DNA of 64,000 bases from Sporanaerobium hydrogeniformans (GTDB lineage Bacteria > Bacillota > Clostridia > Lachnospirales > Cellulosilyticaceae). Each line of letters opens with the position of its first letter. Position 1 is the stretch's first letter. Positions 15,608 through 25,087 of this stretch are shown here, in pieces. A model generated the notes under the pieces. That model searched no databases. It saw nothing but the letters and a program-made list of their open reading frames with translations, and was not told where the DNA came from. The stretch spans positions 1 through 64,000 of the forward strand of contig NZ_PEDL01000013.1 of NCBI RefSeq assembly GCF_002735925.1, written 5' to 3'. The position numbers were made by a program, and so were the translations under genes.

Positions 15608-17350
15608 GTGAGAAGATGGTGTAGAGTAGTGGGAATCATATGCCTTGCACTCAGTGTAGGGACAGGTGCACTAGCAAGTACAGCGACCTACCTAGATGGC
15701 GAGGAGTATAGTGATGCCTTAAATGATAGATTTATGGAAGAGTCGGGTTTGGTACTGGAAAATAATCCTCAATTAGGCTATATAACCTACCGTACAAAAG
15801 AGGGTTATACCCTTACTAGAAACTATTACAAGGAAGAGGTAACGGTAGAAAAGCAACCTTACTACGAAAGTGAGGACCGTATCGGGTATATAGATGAACT
15901 TTTTCCGAATTTTGAGTTTGACCCAAGAGATACAACGATTGAGCATATACAACCCGGAGATTATATTTATGTAAGGGTAAATAAAGAGAGTCTTATAACC
16001 TATGTAAGTGCCTTTAATGACTATATGATGCGCTATGGTAAGGTAACAAGTTTTACCTTTAACTCAGGCGATACGGCAACTATTTTAATAGAGGATGAAA
16101 AGGGCAGAAGCTATAGTTATCGTGTAGAGCTCTACACACCTGTTACAAAAGGTGGCAGGACCATTGCTTTAAGTGAGATCAAAGAGGGTGACTGGGTAAA
16201 GGCTTTAATTGCTCAGCGAATTATGGGTGAAGGAATCATTAATGAAACACTTCAAGAGTTAGTAGTAGATAATAACACACGTTACATATCCAATGTTTAT
16301 AGAGGACAAGTAGCTTCTATCAATAGTACAAGGCAGCTACTGAATGTGCGTAATATGCAGGCACTTGGTAAATTAGGCTGGGGACCCTATCATACACTTT
16401 TTTCATTAACGATGAACCCTAAAAAGGTAGAGGCATACTATTTAGGTTCACCTGTCTCTGTAGACTATGTAAGCAAAAACTTAAGGAATGCAGGAGGTTA
16501 TGTCTACGTTGCAGCCGAGCAGTATATGGGCAAAGAAAACGCCGTTAAATTAAACTTCCAAAGCAAGTTACAAACGGTGCTTCCAAAGACAATGGTTACG
16601 TATGCAGATCCTACATCTGTCCGCCTTCTTTCAGGGGAAAAGTTAGTCCTTGCTAAAGATTCGATGATTGTACGAGATAAACGTCTTATCGAACCACATA
16701 GTATTATGGTAGGAGATATGTTGCAAGCTGTCGTATCAGGTGAAAATCGTTTAATAGTGGGTAATATCACAACAGCTGTGGCAACAGGGGATTTACAGGT
16801 TTATAGAGGACGTATTAAACGCATCGCACAGCGGGAGGAATTTGAAGTGGAAACCTTCTCTATGTTAGAAGATAGTTTGTGGTATTTCTATCCTTCTCCA
16901 CGTACCTTTACCATTGATTATGAAACGCAGTTCGTTGGAACAGAGGGAGGGAATGCAACAAGCATTGAAAGCTTCTTAGACTATGGAGAAAATACAGCGA
17001 AGGATGATGTATTTACAATTGTAGCTATCGGTGATAAAGCTTATCGTATTGTAGATATGCCTTATGTTAAAGAGTCACTTAAAGGTGAAGTATATGAAGT
17101 AGCAGAGGGAAGCATTAAGTTAAAGGATGTTTACTATTACCACCGTATGCAAAAAAGGTGGATGGAGTATAGTAGCAAAAACATAGGGGCAACCGTTACA
17201 GTTGCACCCAATAGTGTGATTATAAAAGCAGGTAAGGTGATGCCTGTTACGAGGCTTGAAAAGGGAGATAAAATAAGAGCCATGCTAGATACCAATCTTA
17301 AAACAGCGACAGAAGGCACCACAGCATACATTATAGTGGTGGAAGAATAG
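15608..17350 (+). CDS. Secreted protein of unknown function, beta-rich
   Basis: GTG at 15608, 7 bp after AAAGGAGGA, is chosen over an upstream TTG at 15551 because it directly begins a signal peptide (RRWCRVVGIICLALSVGTGALA). The mature part of about 555 residues looks like repeated small beta modules: segments such as GKVTSFTFNSGDTATILIED, GRIKRIAQREEFEVETFSM and GEVYEVAEGSIKLKDVYYY each resemble a short OB/SH3-like strand set with phrases like EGDWVKAL, GDMLQAVV and GDKIRAML. I do not recognise a named family. It lies 11 bp upstream of an SLH-domain protein, so the two are probably co-expressed at the cell envelope. Confidence 0.88.
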   Translation: MRRWCRVVGIICLALSVGTGALASTATYLDGEEYSDALNDRFMEESGLVLENNPQLGYITYRTKEGYTLTRNYYKEEVTVEKQPYYESEDRIGYIDELFPNFEFDPRDTTIEHIQPGDYIYVRVNKESLITYVSAFNDYMMRYGKVTSFTFNSGDTATILIEDEKGRSYSYRVELYTPVTKGGRTIALSEIKEGDWVKALIAQRIMGEGIINETLQELVVDNNTRYISNVYRGQVASINSTRQLLNVRNMQALGKLGWGPYHTLFSLTMNPKKVEAYYLGSPVSVDYVSKNLRNAGGYVYVAAEQYMGKENAVKLNFQSKLQTVLPKTMVTYADPTSVRLLSGEKLVLAKDSMIVRDKRLIEPHSIMVGDMLQAVVSGENRLIVGNITTAVATGDLQVYRGRIKRIAQREEFEVETFSMLEDSLWYFYPSPRTFTIDYETQFVGTEGGNATSIESFLDYGENTAKDDVFTIVAIGDKAYRIVDMPYVKESLKGEVYEVAEGSIKLKDVYYYHRMQKRWMEYSSKNIGATVTVAPNSVIIKAGKVMPVTRLEKGDKIRAMLDTNLKTATEGTTAYIIVVEE

Positions 17351-17361
17351 GGAGGGACATC

Positions 17362-18852
17362 ATGAAAAAAATCATTACAGTAGGACTTGTACTTATGTTA
17401 GCCTTTACACCAGTTAGTGCGGCAGAAGGAGAGATGGGGTATTTTGGCGGTGTAAGTTCAGGTAAAAAAATGAGTACTTTGACGGCGCAGTCACAAGTTA
17501 AGAAAAATACAGTATCTAAATATACTCTTCCTTATAAGGAAGTAGTTTACTTATCTGGAAAGCCTGAGGTAGTAGAAGGAACCATTACGATTAACCCAGG
17601 AAAAGGTGTGGATAAAGACAAAGGTATAGGGGACTATACAGAAAGCTATATAGTGAGTGCACAAAATAAAGATAAGACAGCGAGTGTGTCACGTAGTGTG
17701 AGCTTTAAAACCCAGTATGTCTATGATGCCGAAAGGCGTCAAACGGTTAAAACCTCTACTATTTCCAAGTGGACAGAAAATGTATTAGCCAATGGACAGA
17801 GCTATCAGCTGAAAGCTGCAGACTCTACCTATAGTAAAAGTATACTTGAGCATTATGCGCCAGGAGTAACCTATTATAGAGGTGACATTGACTATACTGC
17901 TTCGTATACAGCAGGTGAAGACACCGTCACAGTAACGGTAGAAGGCCCTATTTATGGTTATGAACAAGCCTTTGCTAAAACAGAGACACAAAAACGTACC
18001 ATTACGATTCAAAAAGGAGAGGATGGGGAAGGATATACCGTTTATGAGACCCCAACTATTACAGCCTATAAAGATATCACTTACGGTGCCAATGAACCAG
18101 ATGCTATAAGCTTTGCTGGTAATTACAAAGAGCTTATCCGTAGTGAGGGTGTATTAAATTATGAGTTAGATAATCCACATCTTTATGAGGATGAAAGAAT
18201 GGGAAGCTTAAGTGTTCAGAGTGCACCTATTATTGACCAGCTTTCTGTAAGAGATATTCCTTCTATGTTGGGGCATCCAGCGCGTACCGATGTAAGTAAG
18301 GCTTATAGCTTGAAGCTTTTTACAGAGGAACCAGACAATTTCTCACCTAACCAAGTTGTAACAAGGGAAGAATATATTACCATGCTAGTAAAGGCACTCC
18401 AAATGCCTTTACCAGAAATAGAAAAGAAAAGTAGTAAAAAGGTAGTAGAGCAGTCTCCTTTTACAGATGTGGATTTAGAAGACAGTTTTTATCCTTATGC
18501 CAAAGCAGCTTATGATGCAGGACTCATTGGAGGAGGTAGGGTAAATAGAGGGAGTTATCTAACAAGAGAAGCCATGTATGTCCTTAATATAAGGGCAATG
18601 GGACTTGAAAGACTAGGGATAGGAACAGCAGGGAATTATACCCCTTTTGTAGATGATAATGTCATTTCACCTTGGGCAAAAAATGCGATTTATGCAGCAA
18701 GTAAAATAGGTCTTATTACAGTAAATAATGGTTACATCTTCCCAACTAAAAAAGTGACCAAAGCAGAATGTGCCACCTTTTTAAATCAATTCCTCAATTA
18801 TTTACGTTACGACCTCCAAAAAGATTACAATGAAAAAATGCTTCTAGGCTAA
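17362..18852 (+). CDS. Secreted S-layer-homology (SLH) domain protein
   Basis: The 496-residue protein begins with signal peptide KKIITVGLVLMLAFTPVSA after GGAGGG. Residues about 25-320 form a beta-rich region I do not recognise. The C-terminal ~170 residues carry SLH repeats: ITMLVKAL (end of a first one), PFTDVDLEDSFYPYAKAAYD..LIGGG, and PFVDDNVISPWAKNAIYAA..LITVNN with TKAECATFLNQFL. SLH repeats usually bind pyruvylated secondary cell wall polymer. It is coupled to the preceding secreted protein. Its stop lies just before a dispersed-repeat block. Confidence 0.92.
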   Translation: MKKIITVGLVLMLAFTPVSAAEGEMGYFGGVSSGKKMSTLTAQSQVKKNTVSKYTLPYKEVVYLSGKPEVVEGTITINPGKGVDKDKGIGDYTESYIVSAQNKDKTASVSRSVSFKTQYVYDAERRQTVKTSTISKWTENVLANGQSYQLKAADSTYSKSILEHYAPGVTYYRGDIDYTASYTAGEDTVTVTVEGPIYGYEQAFAKTETQKRTITIQKGEDGEGYTVYETPTITAYKDITYGANEPDAISFAGNYKELIRSEGVLNYELDNPHLYEDERMGSLSVQSAPIIDQLSVRDIPSMLGHPARTDVSKAYSLKLFTEEPDNFSPNQVVTREEYITMLVKALQMPLPEIEKKSSKKVVEQSPFTDVDLEDSFYPYAKAAYDAGLIGGGRVNRGSYLTREAMYVLNIRAMGLERLGIGTAGNYTPFVDDNVISPWAKNAIYAASKIGLITVNNGYIFPTKKVTKAECATFLNQFLNYLRYDLQKDYNEKMLLG

Positions 18853-19032
18853 TCCAGGCGAATCGGGCGGATATGGAATCCTAAACGAATCGGGCGGATA
18901 TGGAATCCGCCCCTACGAGGGGGCATCCTGTAGGGGACGATTCCATATCGTCCCGTTTATTTAACGATTCCATATCATCCCGGTATTTCCAATTCCATAT
19001 CGTCTCGTTTTTTCGATTTCATATCGTCCTGA
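18853..19032. repeat. Dispersed palindromic repeat block
   Basis: The same repeat family as at 9196-9745. It contains GAATCGGGCGGATATGGAATCC twice, the palindrome GGGCGGA-TATGGAA-TCCGCCC (18892-18912) followed by CCTACG, then GTAGGGGACGATTCCATATCGTCCCG with palindrome 18934-18954, and degenerate copies of the latter to 19032. It fills the gap between the SLH gene and the convergent deacetylase gene. Confidence 0.88.
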
Positions 19033-19055
19033 TTGGCACAAAATAAATAATGAAT

Positions 19056-19088
19056 AAAAAAGACGGTTCATCATGAACCGTCTTTTTT
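19056..19088. terminator. Bidirectional terminator between convergent genes
   Basis: AAAAAAGACGGTTCA pairs with TGAACCGTCTTTTTT around a short loop. A-run and T-run on the two sides make it usable from both the SLH gene and the minus-strand deacetylase operon, whose stop codon overlaps it. Confidence 0.88.
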
Positions 19089-20925
19089 ATTGGGTTGCAC
19101 TAGCTAAAGTCTGAAGGAGTTTCTCGGGGGTCATAGAATGAGGCACATTGATACGCTTGATATCTTCGCGGTTGATCGCTAGCGCTACTTGGGTATCCGT
19201 TGTTTGGAAAGCAACTCCCATTTGAGTAAGCAGTTTTTGCATTTCCTGAGTATGCCTAAACTCAGGATAAGAGATAGCTACAACGTCACGTGCGCCGAGA
19301 TGCTTCTCAATCACCCCACGTGCACGGGAAACCTGATAATAGACATCCTTTAAAGGGAGCAGGGTAAAAGGGGTATGGTCATAACCATGAATTTGGATAT
19401 CAATAAGGCCACTTTCCTCCATTTGTTTAGCTTGTTCCCAAGTAAAGTGTAGGTTACCTGTATCGATACCTACGATGCCGGGTGGTACGAAAAAGGTAGC
19501 AGGTACTTGATACTTCTGAAGTACGGGAAAGGCTAGTGTGTAATTATCTAAATAACCATCATCTGCTGTAAGGATAATAGGTTTTTCGGGTAGTCCAGCT
19601 TCTCCTTTTAGATACAAATCTAAATCTTTAAAGGTAATAAAGGTATATCCATTATCTAAAAGAGCCTTTAGTTGTTCCTCAAAGCGCTCGATACCAACCG
19701 TGATAAAAGGATTATTAGGCTCCTTAGCTTCTGAAAATACATGATACATTAAAACAGGTACAACGGCTTTGGTATAAGTCGATTTTTGTTCTAATGCATA
19801 AGAGGGGGTCATGCGAGGTGCTTTAGGAGAAGGTGCATTTCCGCTTAATAAAACATCCTGAGTAGTAGACTCTAATAAGTTTCCAGCCTTATCAAAAGCC
19901 TTTACTTCAAGGCGTCCCACTCCATTATAAAGCTCCTCGGGATTGAAGCTAAAGAGGAAAGGAGCAGTAAAGGAATGGGATACAATTTCCCCATTTAAAC
20001 TATACTGGATGCAGTGTATGGAAGCAGGCTTCTCCTCTTTTACTTGAACTAAAAGCTTGCTATTTTTATCAAGAGTTCTATATTCGGTAAGAGGCTGATA
20101 GGCTTTAGGTAAATCAGCTTCTTTATGTAGATTAAGGGCTTGAAGTGAAGTAGGATAGCTTTTATCAATCCAAGGTTCCGCTAACAGCTGTGTATAGAAT
20201 TTCGAATAAGGTTTATCTGCCTTTAGATTTTCGGAATCATAAAAGATTGTTTGGATACAAGGGTAATCTAAAGCAATGTTATAATAAAAAGCATTTAAAG
20301 CAACGACTCCCTCACTTGTTTTTGAACCATAGTAACTGGCGATATCCTCCCTAATAAGGAGGGGTTTGACCTGGGCAAATGTTTCATAAATACTATCCAA
20401 AAGAGGTTGATCCTCATAAGTGGTATAACTAAGGCCGATTCCCCATATTTCAGGAAGGTCATACAGAGATACAGTATCGAAAGCTTGAGGATAAGCCACT
20501 AGATAAATATTATCAGCAGAGGCTCTTTTGGTTAAAGTATGGAAGGTTTTTATAAAGGTTATGTAGGTATCAGTTTCAAGTGGCTCTTCAGGTACTAAAG
20601 AAATAACGATCTCATTTTCCCACGTTTTAAAGGTAGTAAAAGCATTTTGCCAGGCAGTAGTAGAAGGAGGCGTTTTACCAATAGGAAGTACAATATGTAC
20701 AGGTTCCTTGGTCGAAGGCTTTTCTAAAAGCTGATGGATATTATTTTTAAATACCTTAGGAGTAGTAAGGACACTACGAACTGGGGCATTTGGATCAAGC
20801 ACCATTAATTCTAAGGATGAGGGTACTAAATCTTTAGCCCAAGTGTAAGGAGCTAAAAGACAAAGCAGTAATAAGGTTATACAAAGTTTTTGATAAAATT
20901 TCTTAAAAGCTGTAATAAAAAGCAT
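19087..20925 (-). CDS. Secreted polysaccharide deacetylase with extra N-terminal domain
   Basis: Two adjacent ATGs lie at 20926-20928 and 20923-20925; the second has better spacing from AAGGAGG and gives 612 residues. A signal peptide (about 1-30) precedes a ~270-residue N-terminal region that looks like an alpha/beta barrel glycosidase-like domain (not identified). A short beta-sandwich follows (YNGVGRLEVKAFDKAGN, near 340), then a C-terminal NodB domain (about 390-600). NodB motifs are present: LTADDGYLDNY (metal Asp and catalytic Asp) and HGYDHTPF (HxxxH). It should remove acetyl groups from extracellular glycan. It is second in an operon with its shorter paralogue, 25 bp downstream of it. 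Confidence 0.9.
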   Translation of the reverse strand: MLFITAFKKFYQKLCITLLLLCLLAPYTWAKDLVPSSLELMVLDPNAPVRSVLTTPKVFKNNIHQLLEKPSTKEPVHIVLPIGKTPPSTTAWQNAFTTFKTWENEIVISLVPEEPLETDTYITFIKTFHTLTKRASADNIYLVAYPQAFDTVSLYDLPEIWGIGLSYTTYEDQPLLDSIYETFAQVKPLLIREDIASYYGSKTSEGVVALNAFYYNIALDYPCIQTIFYDSENLKADKPYSKFYTQLLAEPWIDKSYPTSLQALNLHKEADLPKAYQPLTEYRTLDKNSKLLVQVKEEKPASIHCIQYSLNGEIVSHSFTAPFLFSFNPEELYNGVGRLEVKAFDKAGNLLESTTQDVLLSGNAPSPKAPRMTPSYALEQKSTYTKAVVPVLMYHVFSEAKEPNNPFITVGIERFEEQLKALLDNGYTFITFKDLDLYLKGEAGLPEKPIILTADDGYLDNYTLAFPVLQKYQVPATFFVPPGIVGIDTGNLHFTWEQAKQMEESGLIDIQIHGYDHTPFTLLPLKDVYYQVSRARGVIEKHLGARDVVAISYPEFRHTQEMQKLLTQMGVAFQTTDTQVALAINREDIKRINVPHSMTPEKLLQTLASATQ

Positions 20926-20950
20926 CATATCCTCCTTAATGTATAGGTGT

Positions 20951-22123
20951 CTACTGAGTTAATCGTTCAATGTTAGCTATAAGCTGGTCAGGGGTCATAT
21001 AGTTAGGTACAATGATTCGTTTAATATCCTCTCTCTTAAAGGGAATTCCTACTACACCTGTATTCGTTGTCTGAAAATCAATCTTCATTTGAGACAGAAG
21101 AGCTTGAGTTTCTGGCAAATAGCGAAATTCAGGGTAGGAAACGACGACAACGTCCCTTTGACCTAATTTTTGTTCAATTACGCCTAATGCCCTAGAAACT
21201 TGATAGCGTACATCTTCTAAGCTCAGCTTATTAAAAGGCGTATGGTCATAGCCGTGAATTTGGATATCAATAAGGCCACTTTGCTCCATCTCTAAAGCTT
21301 GCTCCCAATTGAAACGAGGTAAACCATTATTTTTTGTAATAGAAGCAGGGGGTAAGAAAAAAGTAGCTGGCACATTATACTTTTGAAGTACAGGATAAGC
21401 TAATGTGTAATTATTAAGATAGCCATCATCAGCTGTAATAAGAAATGGCTTTGCGGGGAGACCAGCTTTTCTTTCCAGATACTGATTTAAATCATAAAAG
21501 CTAATAGGTGTATAGCCAGCATCTAATAAGCGAGCTAACTGTTCTTCAAAATGTTTAATATCTACAGCAATATATTCTTGAGAAGGTTTAACTTCTTCAC
21601 TAAAAACATGATATAAGAGAACTGGGATGTAATGACTTCTATAAATAGGTTTCTGCCAGAGTGGGTAAGAAGTAGATAGACGCTCACTACGTAATAAAGG
21701 CTCATCTGCTTTTAAAGAGATATCCATTTGTTTAGACCAAATCTTAGTATCACAGGCATCATAAGCTATGATTTCTAAACGACCTAGGCCATTATAGAGC
21801 TCTACATCCTCTAAAGTAGCTGTATAAGGCGCTGTCATAGCAGCTTTAAGTCGCTTACCGTTTAGTTTGTACTGAAAGTAATAAACTTTGTCTTGTGCAA
21901 TCTGTGTGAGTACAGCTTTAAGTTGAGACTGAGCAGTTAAAAGAGTACCCGCACCAAGTTCTTCTGTATCAGAATCAAATCGAATTTCTTTATCCAAATA
22001 AGATGCAGGCATTGCAGAGTCTTGCATCTTAGAAGAAACAGTATTAGCTAATAAAGTAGAGTTTACACTTAAACAAAGTGTAATTGACAAAATAAAACTT
22101 ATTTTTTTCAAATGATTATGCAT
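20951..22123 (-). CDS. Secreted polysaccharide deacetylase (paralogue)
   Basis: The 390-residue product has a signal peptide (HLKKISFILSITLCLSVNSTLLA), a short beta-sandwich (YNGLGRLEIIAYDA) and a NodB deacetylase domain with ITADDGYLNNY and HGYDHTPF. From the beta-sandwich on it is clearly paralogous to the downstream protein but lacks that protein's large N-terminal domain. AGGAG lies before the ATG, and a promoter is visible upstream. It is the first gene of a two-gene operon read away from the surface-protein genes. Likely substrates are peptidoglycan or the glycan made by the right-hand locus. Confidence 0.9.
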   Translation of the reverse strand: MHNHLKKISFILSITLCLSVNSTLLANTVSSKMQDSAMPASYLDKEIRFDSDTEELGAGTLLTAQSQLKAVLTQIAQDKVYYFQYKLNGKRLKAAMTAPYTATLEDVELYNGLGRLEIIAYDACDTKIWSKQMDISLKADEPLLRSERLSTSYPLWQKPIYRSHYIPVLLYHVFSEEVKPSQEYIAVDIKHFEEQLARLLDAGYTPISFYDLNQYLERKAGLPAKPFLITADDGYLNNYTLAYPVLQKYNVPATFFLPPASITKNNGLPRFNWEQALEMEQSGLIDIQIHGYDHTPFNKLSLEDVRYQVSRALGVIEQKLGQRDVVVVSYPEFRYLPETQALLSQMKIDFQTTNTGVVGIPFKREDIKRIIVPNYMTPDQLIANIERLTQ

Positions 22124-22163
22124 TATGTCTTCTCACTCCTCTCAATCATTTGTTTTTAATTTC

Positions 22164-22192
22164 ATTATAGTCAATTTAAGGGAGCGTCACAA
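22164..22192 (-). promoter_or_regulatory. Promoter of the deacetylase operon
   Basis: On the minus strand TTGTGA (plus 22187-22192) and TATAAT (plus 22164-22169) are separated by 17 bp, with the start about 40 nt before the ATG. Confidence 0.6.
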
Positions 22193-22579
22193 GAAAAAAT
22201 GAGAAATATTGCCTTTAAATTATTACAAAAGTGTTAAATATTATTAAGTAATAAATGGAAAAGTTGACATAAGTATAAAAATAAAAACACCTATTTCCAA
22301 GGTTTATCTCCTAAAATAGTTAAAAAGTACATTAAAGTATAAAAAATAAAAATATGTATAAATTGTAAATTCCAATAAATGGGTGTTGAAAAACGCAGAA
22401 TAACAAGCTATAATCAACCTATCAAGCATGCCACATGTTGATACGCGGAAAACAAATGTGGTGGATTACATACATATTACATATATTACAAAACTATTAA
22501 ATAAGATAACATAATCCAATAACCGCATTTTAGTTCTTCGCACAAAAAATGACAACTTATTTTAAGGAGGACTTACATA
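22193..22579 (+). promoter_or_regulatory. Promoter region and long leader of surface-protein gene 1
   Basis: TTGAAA (22386-22391) and TATAAT (22409-22414) with a 17-bp spacer form a near-consensus SigA promoter. The transcript would have a leader of about 160 nt containing the stem CCACAT/ATGTGG (22431-22461). The AT-rich DNA upstream (22193-22385) contains no gene and may act as an UP-like element. Long structured leaders are common on very stable, highly expressed surface-protein mRNAs. Confidence 0.7.
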
Positions 22580-24745
22580 ATGAAATTACGTCAAAAATTA
22601 GCAGCTGTACTTGCAGCAACTATGGTGGTAACAGCTGTTCCAGCAATGGCAGCATCAACCAATTCACTGACACATGGTATTGTTGTAGACCAAAAAGGTG
22701 AGACCATCACAGGTGCAGGACTTAAAATTGAAATGAAAGATAATGTAGACACAACAGGTTCTATGTTCTTTGTAAACTTAGAAAATGCTGAGTGGGCTAT
22801 AACAGGTACACAAACAACTAAAGTAGGCGATTTATCAATTGAGTATAAAACAAATAGCAAAAAAGAATTACAAGTAACCATCAAAGCAGATGGGAATGCA
22901 ACAGCAAAAGAAAACTTCACACTTCCACTTAATGCTAAATTAACAGGTGGTGAAGCAACTGTATCTATCGATGGTAACGGTTCAGTAATCTCTGATATGG
23001 CACCAGTAGTATTCGCTAAAACAAGTGATGCAAAAGCAAATGTAACTGTTGGTGAAGTTAAAAATATTTATAAAGATGGTGTGATTGCAGACATCATTAT
23101 TGAAGAAGGCTTAGTAGGTTCTATGGATCCAGCAAATGGAGACAATGGTTCAGTAAAGGTAAGTCTTGATAACACAGATTATGAATTCGTTAACTTATCT
23201 TCAAGTAATATTGAATTATCAAAAGGTTTCTCTAACTTAAATGCATCTTTTGACAAAACAACTGGAGATGAGGTAACTCTTACATTAGATGGCAAATCTA
23301 CACAAGCTCCAGGTAGAATTACACTTAAAAACGTAAGAATTAAACTTAAATCTTCTAAAACTCCAGTTATTGGTGATCAAATCGCTGTAACTGTAGAAGG
23401 AGAAAAAGTAACAACAACTACAGTGAAAGTAGCAGAAGTAAAAGGCTTTGGTAACACAATCTCTATGAAAGATGACAAAGTAGTTGAGGCTGTAGCAGGT
23501 ACTCAAAAAGCCATTACTTTCTCAATCAAAGAAAATGTAGATGATAGTATTTTAGAAAACAGAGAAATTGAAGTTAAATTAGATAAAGGTTACCTTTCTA
23601 AAACAAATGCTGCTTCTCAAAGTCTTACAGTATCAGCTGAATTAAATGGTACTTCAGAAACAATCAATGTAACACCAATCACAAACAAAGATGGTTACAT
23701 CACTGGTTTCTCTTTCAAAGCACCAGCTTCTTTAAGCTCAACTAAAGTGGATGAAATCACATTTAAAGACCTTAAAGTATTTGTTCCATTAAACGAAGAA
23801 GGTGACATTACTCTTACAACAACTGGCCGTGCTTTAGCAGAAGAAGCAAGCACAGTAGCACTTAGTGTAAAAGCTCCAGTAGAAGTTGAGTCAGAAGCTC
23901 TTACACTTAAAGTAGGTCTTAAAGATCAAAAAGGTGGTAAAATCACTATTAAAGAAACAGATAAAGCGATGCTTAAAGCAAATCAACTTATTGTTGAGCT
24001 TCCAGCTGAACAAGGCATGACATTCTCTAAAACGAAACCAGTTATTAAAGTAGTGGAAGGAGACCTTCAAATTGGTGATTACGAAGTAGATGGTAACCAA
24101 GTAATTATCAATGTAAAACGTGCTTCTAAAACAGCTTCAACTATTGAAATTTCTGATTTTGTAGTATCTACAGACCGTACATTACCACAAGGAAGCTATG
24201 ATGTAGCTGTAAAAGGTAGTGCACTTGTTAAAACAGCAGATACTATTCTTGACGAAGAAGTAACAGTAGGTAAAGTAAACGAAGAAGAAAACAGCTTCAA
24301 AGTAGAAGACTTCATTGTTATCGGAACAGCTAATACAGAAGACCTTGGTTCTAATGGACTTAAAAAAGGTACTGCAGTATTCAAGATTGGTGAAAAATCT
24401 TATACTATGAACGGTGTAAAACAAGAGATGGATGCAGCAGCCTATATCTCTAACGGACGTACAATGATTCCTGTAAGATACATTGCAAATGCACTTGGTA
24501 TCAATAACACAGATATCTTCTTTGCAAACAATACTGTAACAATCATTGCAGGTAATAAAACTATTTCAATGGAAATTGGAAGCAAAATCGTTAAATTAAA
24601 CGGTGTAGCAGTACGCACAATGGAAACAGCTCCAGTCATTACTGGTGATAGAACTTACGTACCTGTTTCAGAAATCGGTGCAATCCTTGGCGTAGAAGCT
24701 ACATGGGATGGCGAAGCTAAAACAGCTACTTTTGAAAATAAATAA
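22580..24745 (+). CDS. Secreted surface protein with C-terminal copper-amine-oxidase-N-like domain (paralogue 1)
   Basis: The 721-residue protein has a signal peptide ending AMA near residue 24, a long beta-rich body rich in Thr/Val/Lys with few aromatic residues, and a C-terminal stalk-like Cu_amine_oxidN1-type domain (about 600-721: MIPVRYIANALG, TVTIIAGNKTISMEIGS, RTYVPVSEIGAILGV). It has no SLH repeats. AAGGAGG sits before the ATG. It is the first of three tandem paralogues with their own promoters and terminators, and its codon use appears biased towards a few codons, as in abundant proteins. I infer an S-layer-like or other major surface protein. The real attachment mode is unknown. Confidence 0.88.
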   Translation: MKLRQKLAAVLAATMVVTAVPAMAASTNSLTHGIVVDQKGETITGAGLKIEMKDNVDTTGSMFFVNLENAEWAITGTQTTKVGDLSIEYKTNSKKELQVTIKADGNATAKENFTLPLNAKLTGGEATVSIDGNGSVISDMAPVVFAKTSDAKANVTVGEVKNIYKDGVIADIIIEEGLVGSMDPANGDNGSVKVSLDNTDYEFVNLSSSNIELSKGFSNLNASFDKTTGDEVTLTLDGKSTQAPGRITLKNVRIKLKSSKTPVIGDQIAVTVEGEKVTTTTVKVAEVKGFGNTISMKDDKVVEAVAGTQKAITFSIKENVDDSILENREIEVKLDKGYLSKTNAASQSLTVSAELNGTSETINVTPITNKDGYITGFSFKAPASLSSTKVDEITFKDLKVFVPLNEEGDITLTTTGRALAEEASTVALSVKAPVEVESEALTLKVGLKDQKGGKITIKETDKAMLKANQLIVELPAEQGMTFSKTKPVIKVVEGDLQIGDYEVDGNQVIINVKRASKTASTIEISDFVVSTDRTLPQGSYDVAVKGSALVKTADTILDEEVTVGKVNEEENSFKVEDFIVIGTANTEDLGSNGLKKGTAVFKIGEKSYTMNGVKQEMDAAAYISNGRTMIPVRYIANALGINNTDIFFANNTVTIIAGNKTISMEIGSKIVKLNGVAVRTMETAPVITGDRTYVPVSEIGAILGVEATWDGEAKTATFENK

Positions 24746-24770
24746 TCAATAAGTGTATATAACAAATAGT

Positions 24771-24815
24771 AAAAAGATGTCCTTAAAGGTGCTTGGCCTT
24801 TAAGGACATCTTTTT
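24771..24815 (+). terminator. Terminator after surface-protein gene 1
   Basis: AAAAAGATGTCCTTAAAGG pairs with CCTTTAAGGACATCTTTTT around GTGCTTGG, with a T-run at the end. Confidence 0.92.
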
Positions 24816-25087
24816 GTGATTATTGTAAACATATATTTTATTTTGATTAAAATAAAAAAGTAAACATAATTTATAATAAAATATTTTTTTTATAAATAAA
24901 AAATAAAATATATATTCATAATACACAAATGATTTACAAGGAAATTACAAATGTTTGGTTTATATTGCATAAATAACTTGTACCGAATATAATAAATGAT
25001 AAATGGTGTAATTTACATAAATTTGGAATAATATTTATGGGGGCTACATCGATTAAAAATTACTAGATATTAGAGGAGGAAGACGAT
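24816..25087 (+). promoter_or_regulatory. Promoter region of surface-protein gene 2
   Basis: TTGCAT (24965-24970) and TATAAT (24988-24993) are separated by 17 bp, giving a leader of about 90 nt to the GAGGAGG ribosome site. DNA upstream to the terminator is extremely AT-rich with no coding potential. Confidence 0.68.

Noticed and set aside
22264..22285. Second promoter (TTGACA at 22264) for surface-protein gene 1
   Set aside because: No -10 box at 16-18 bp spacing; the promoter at 22386-22414 is far better.
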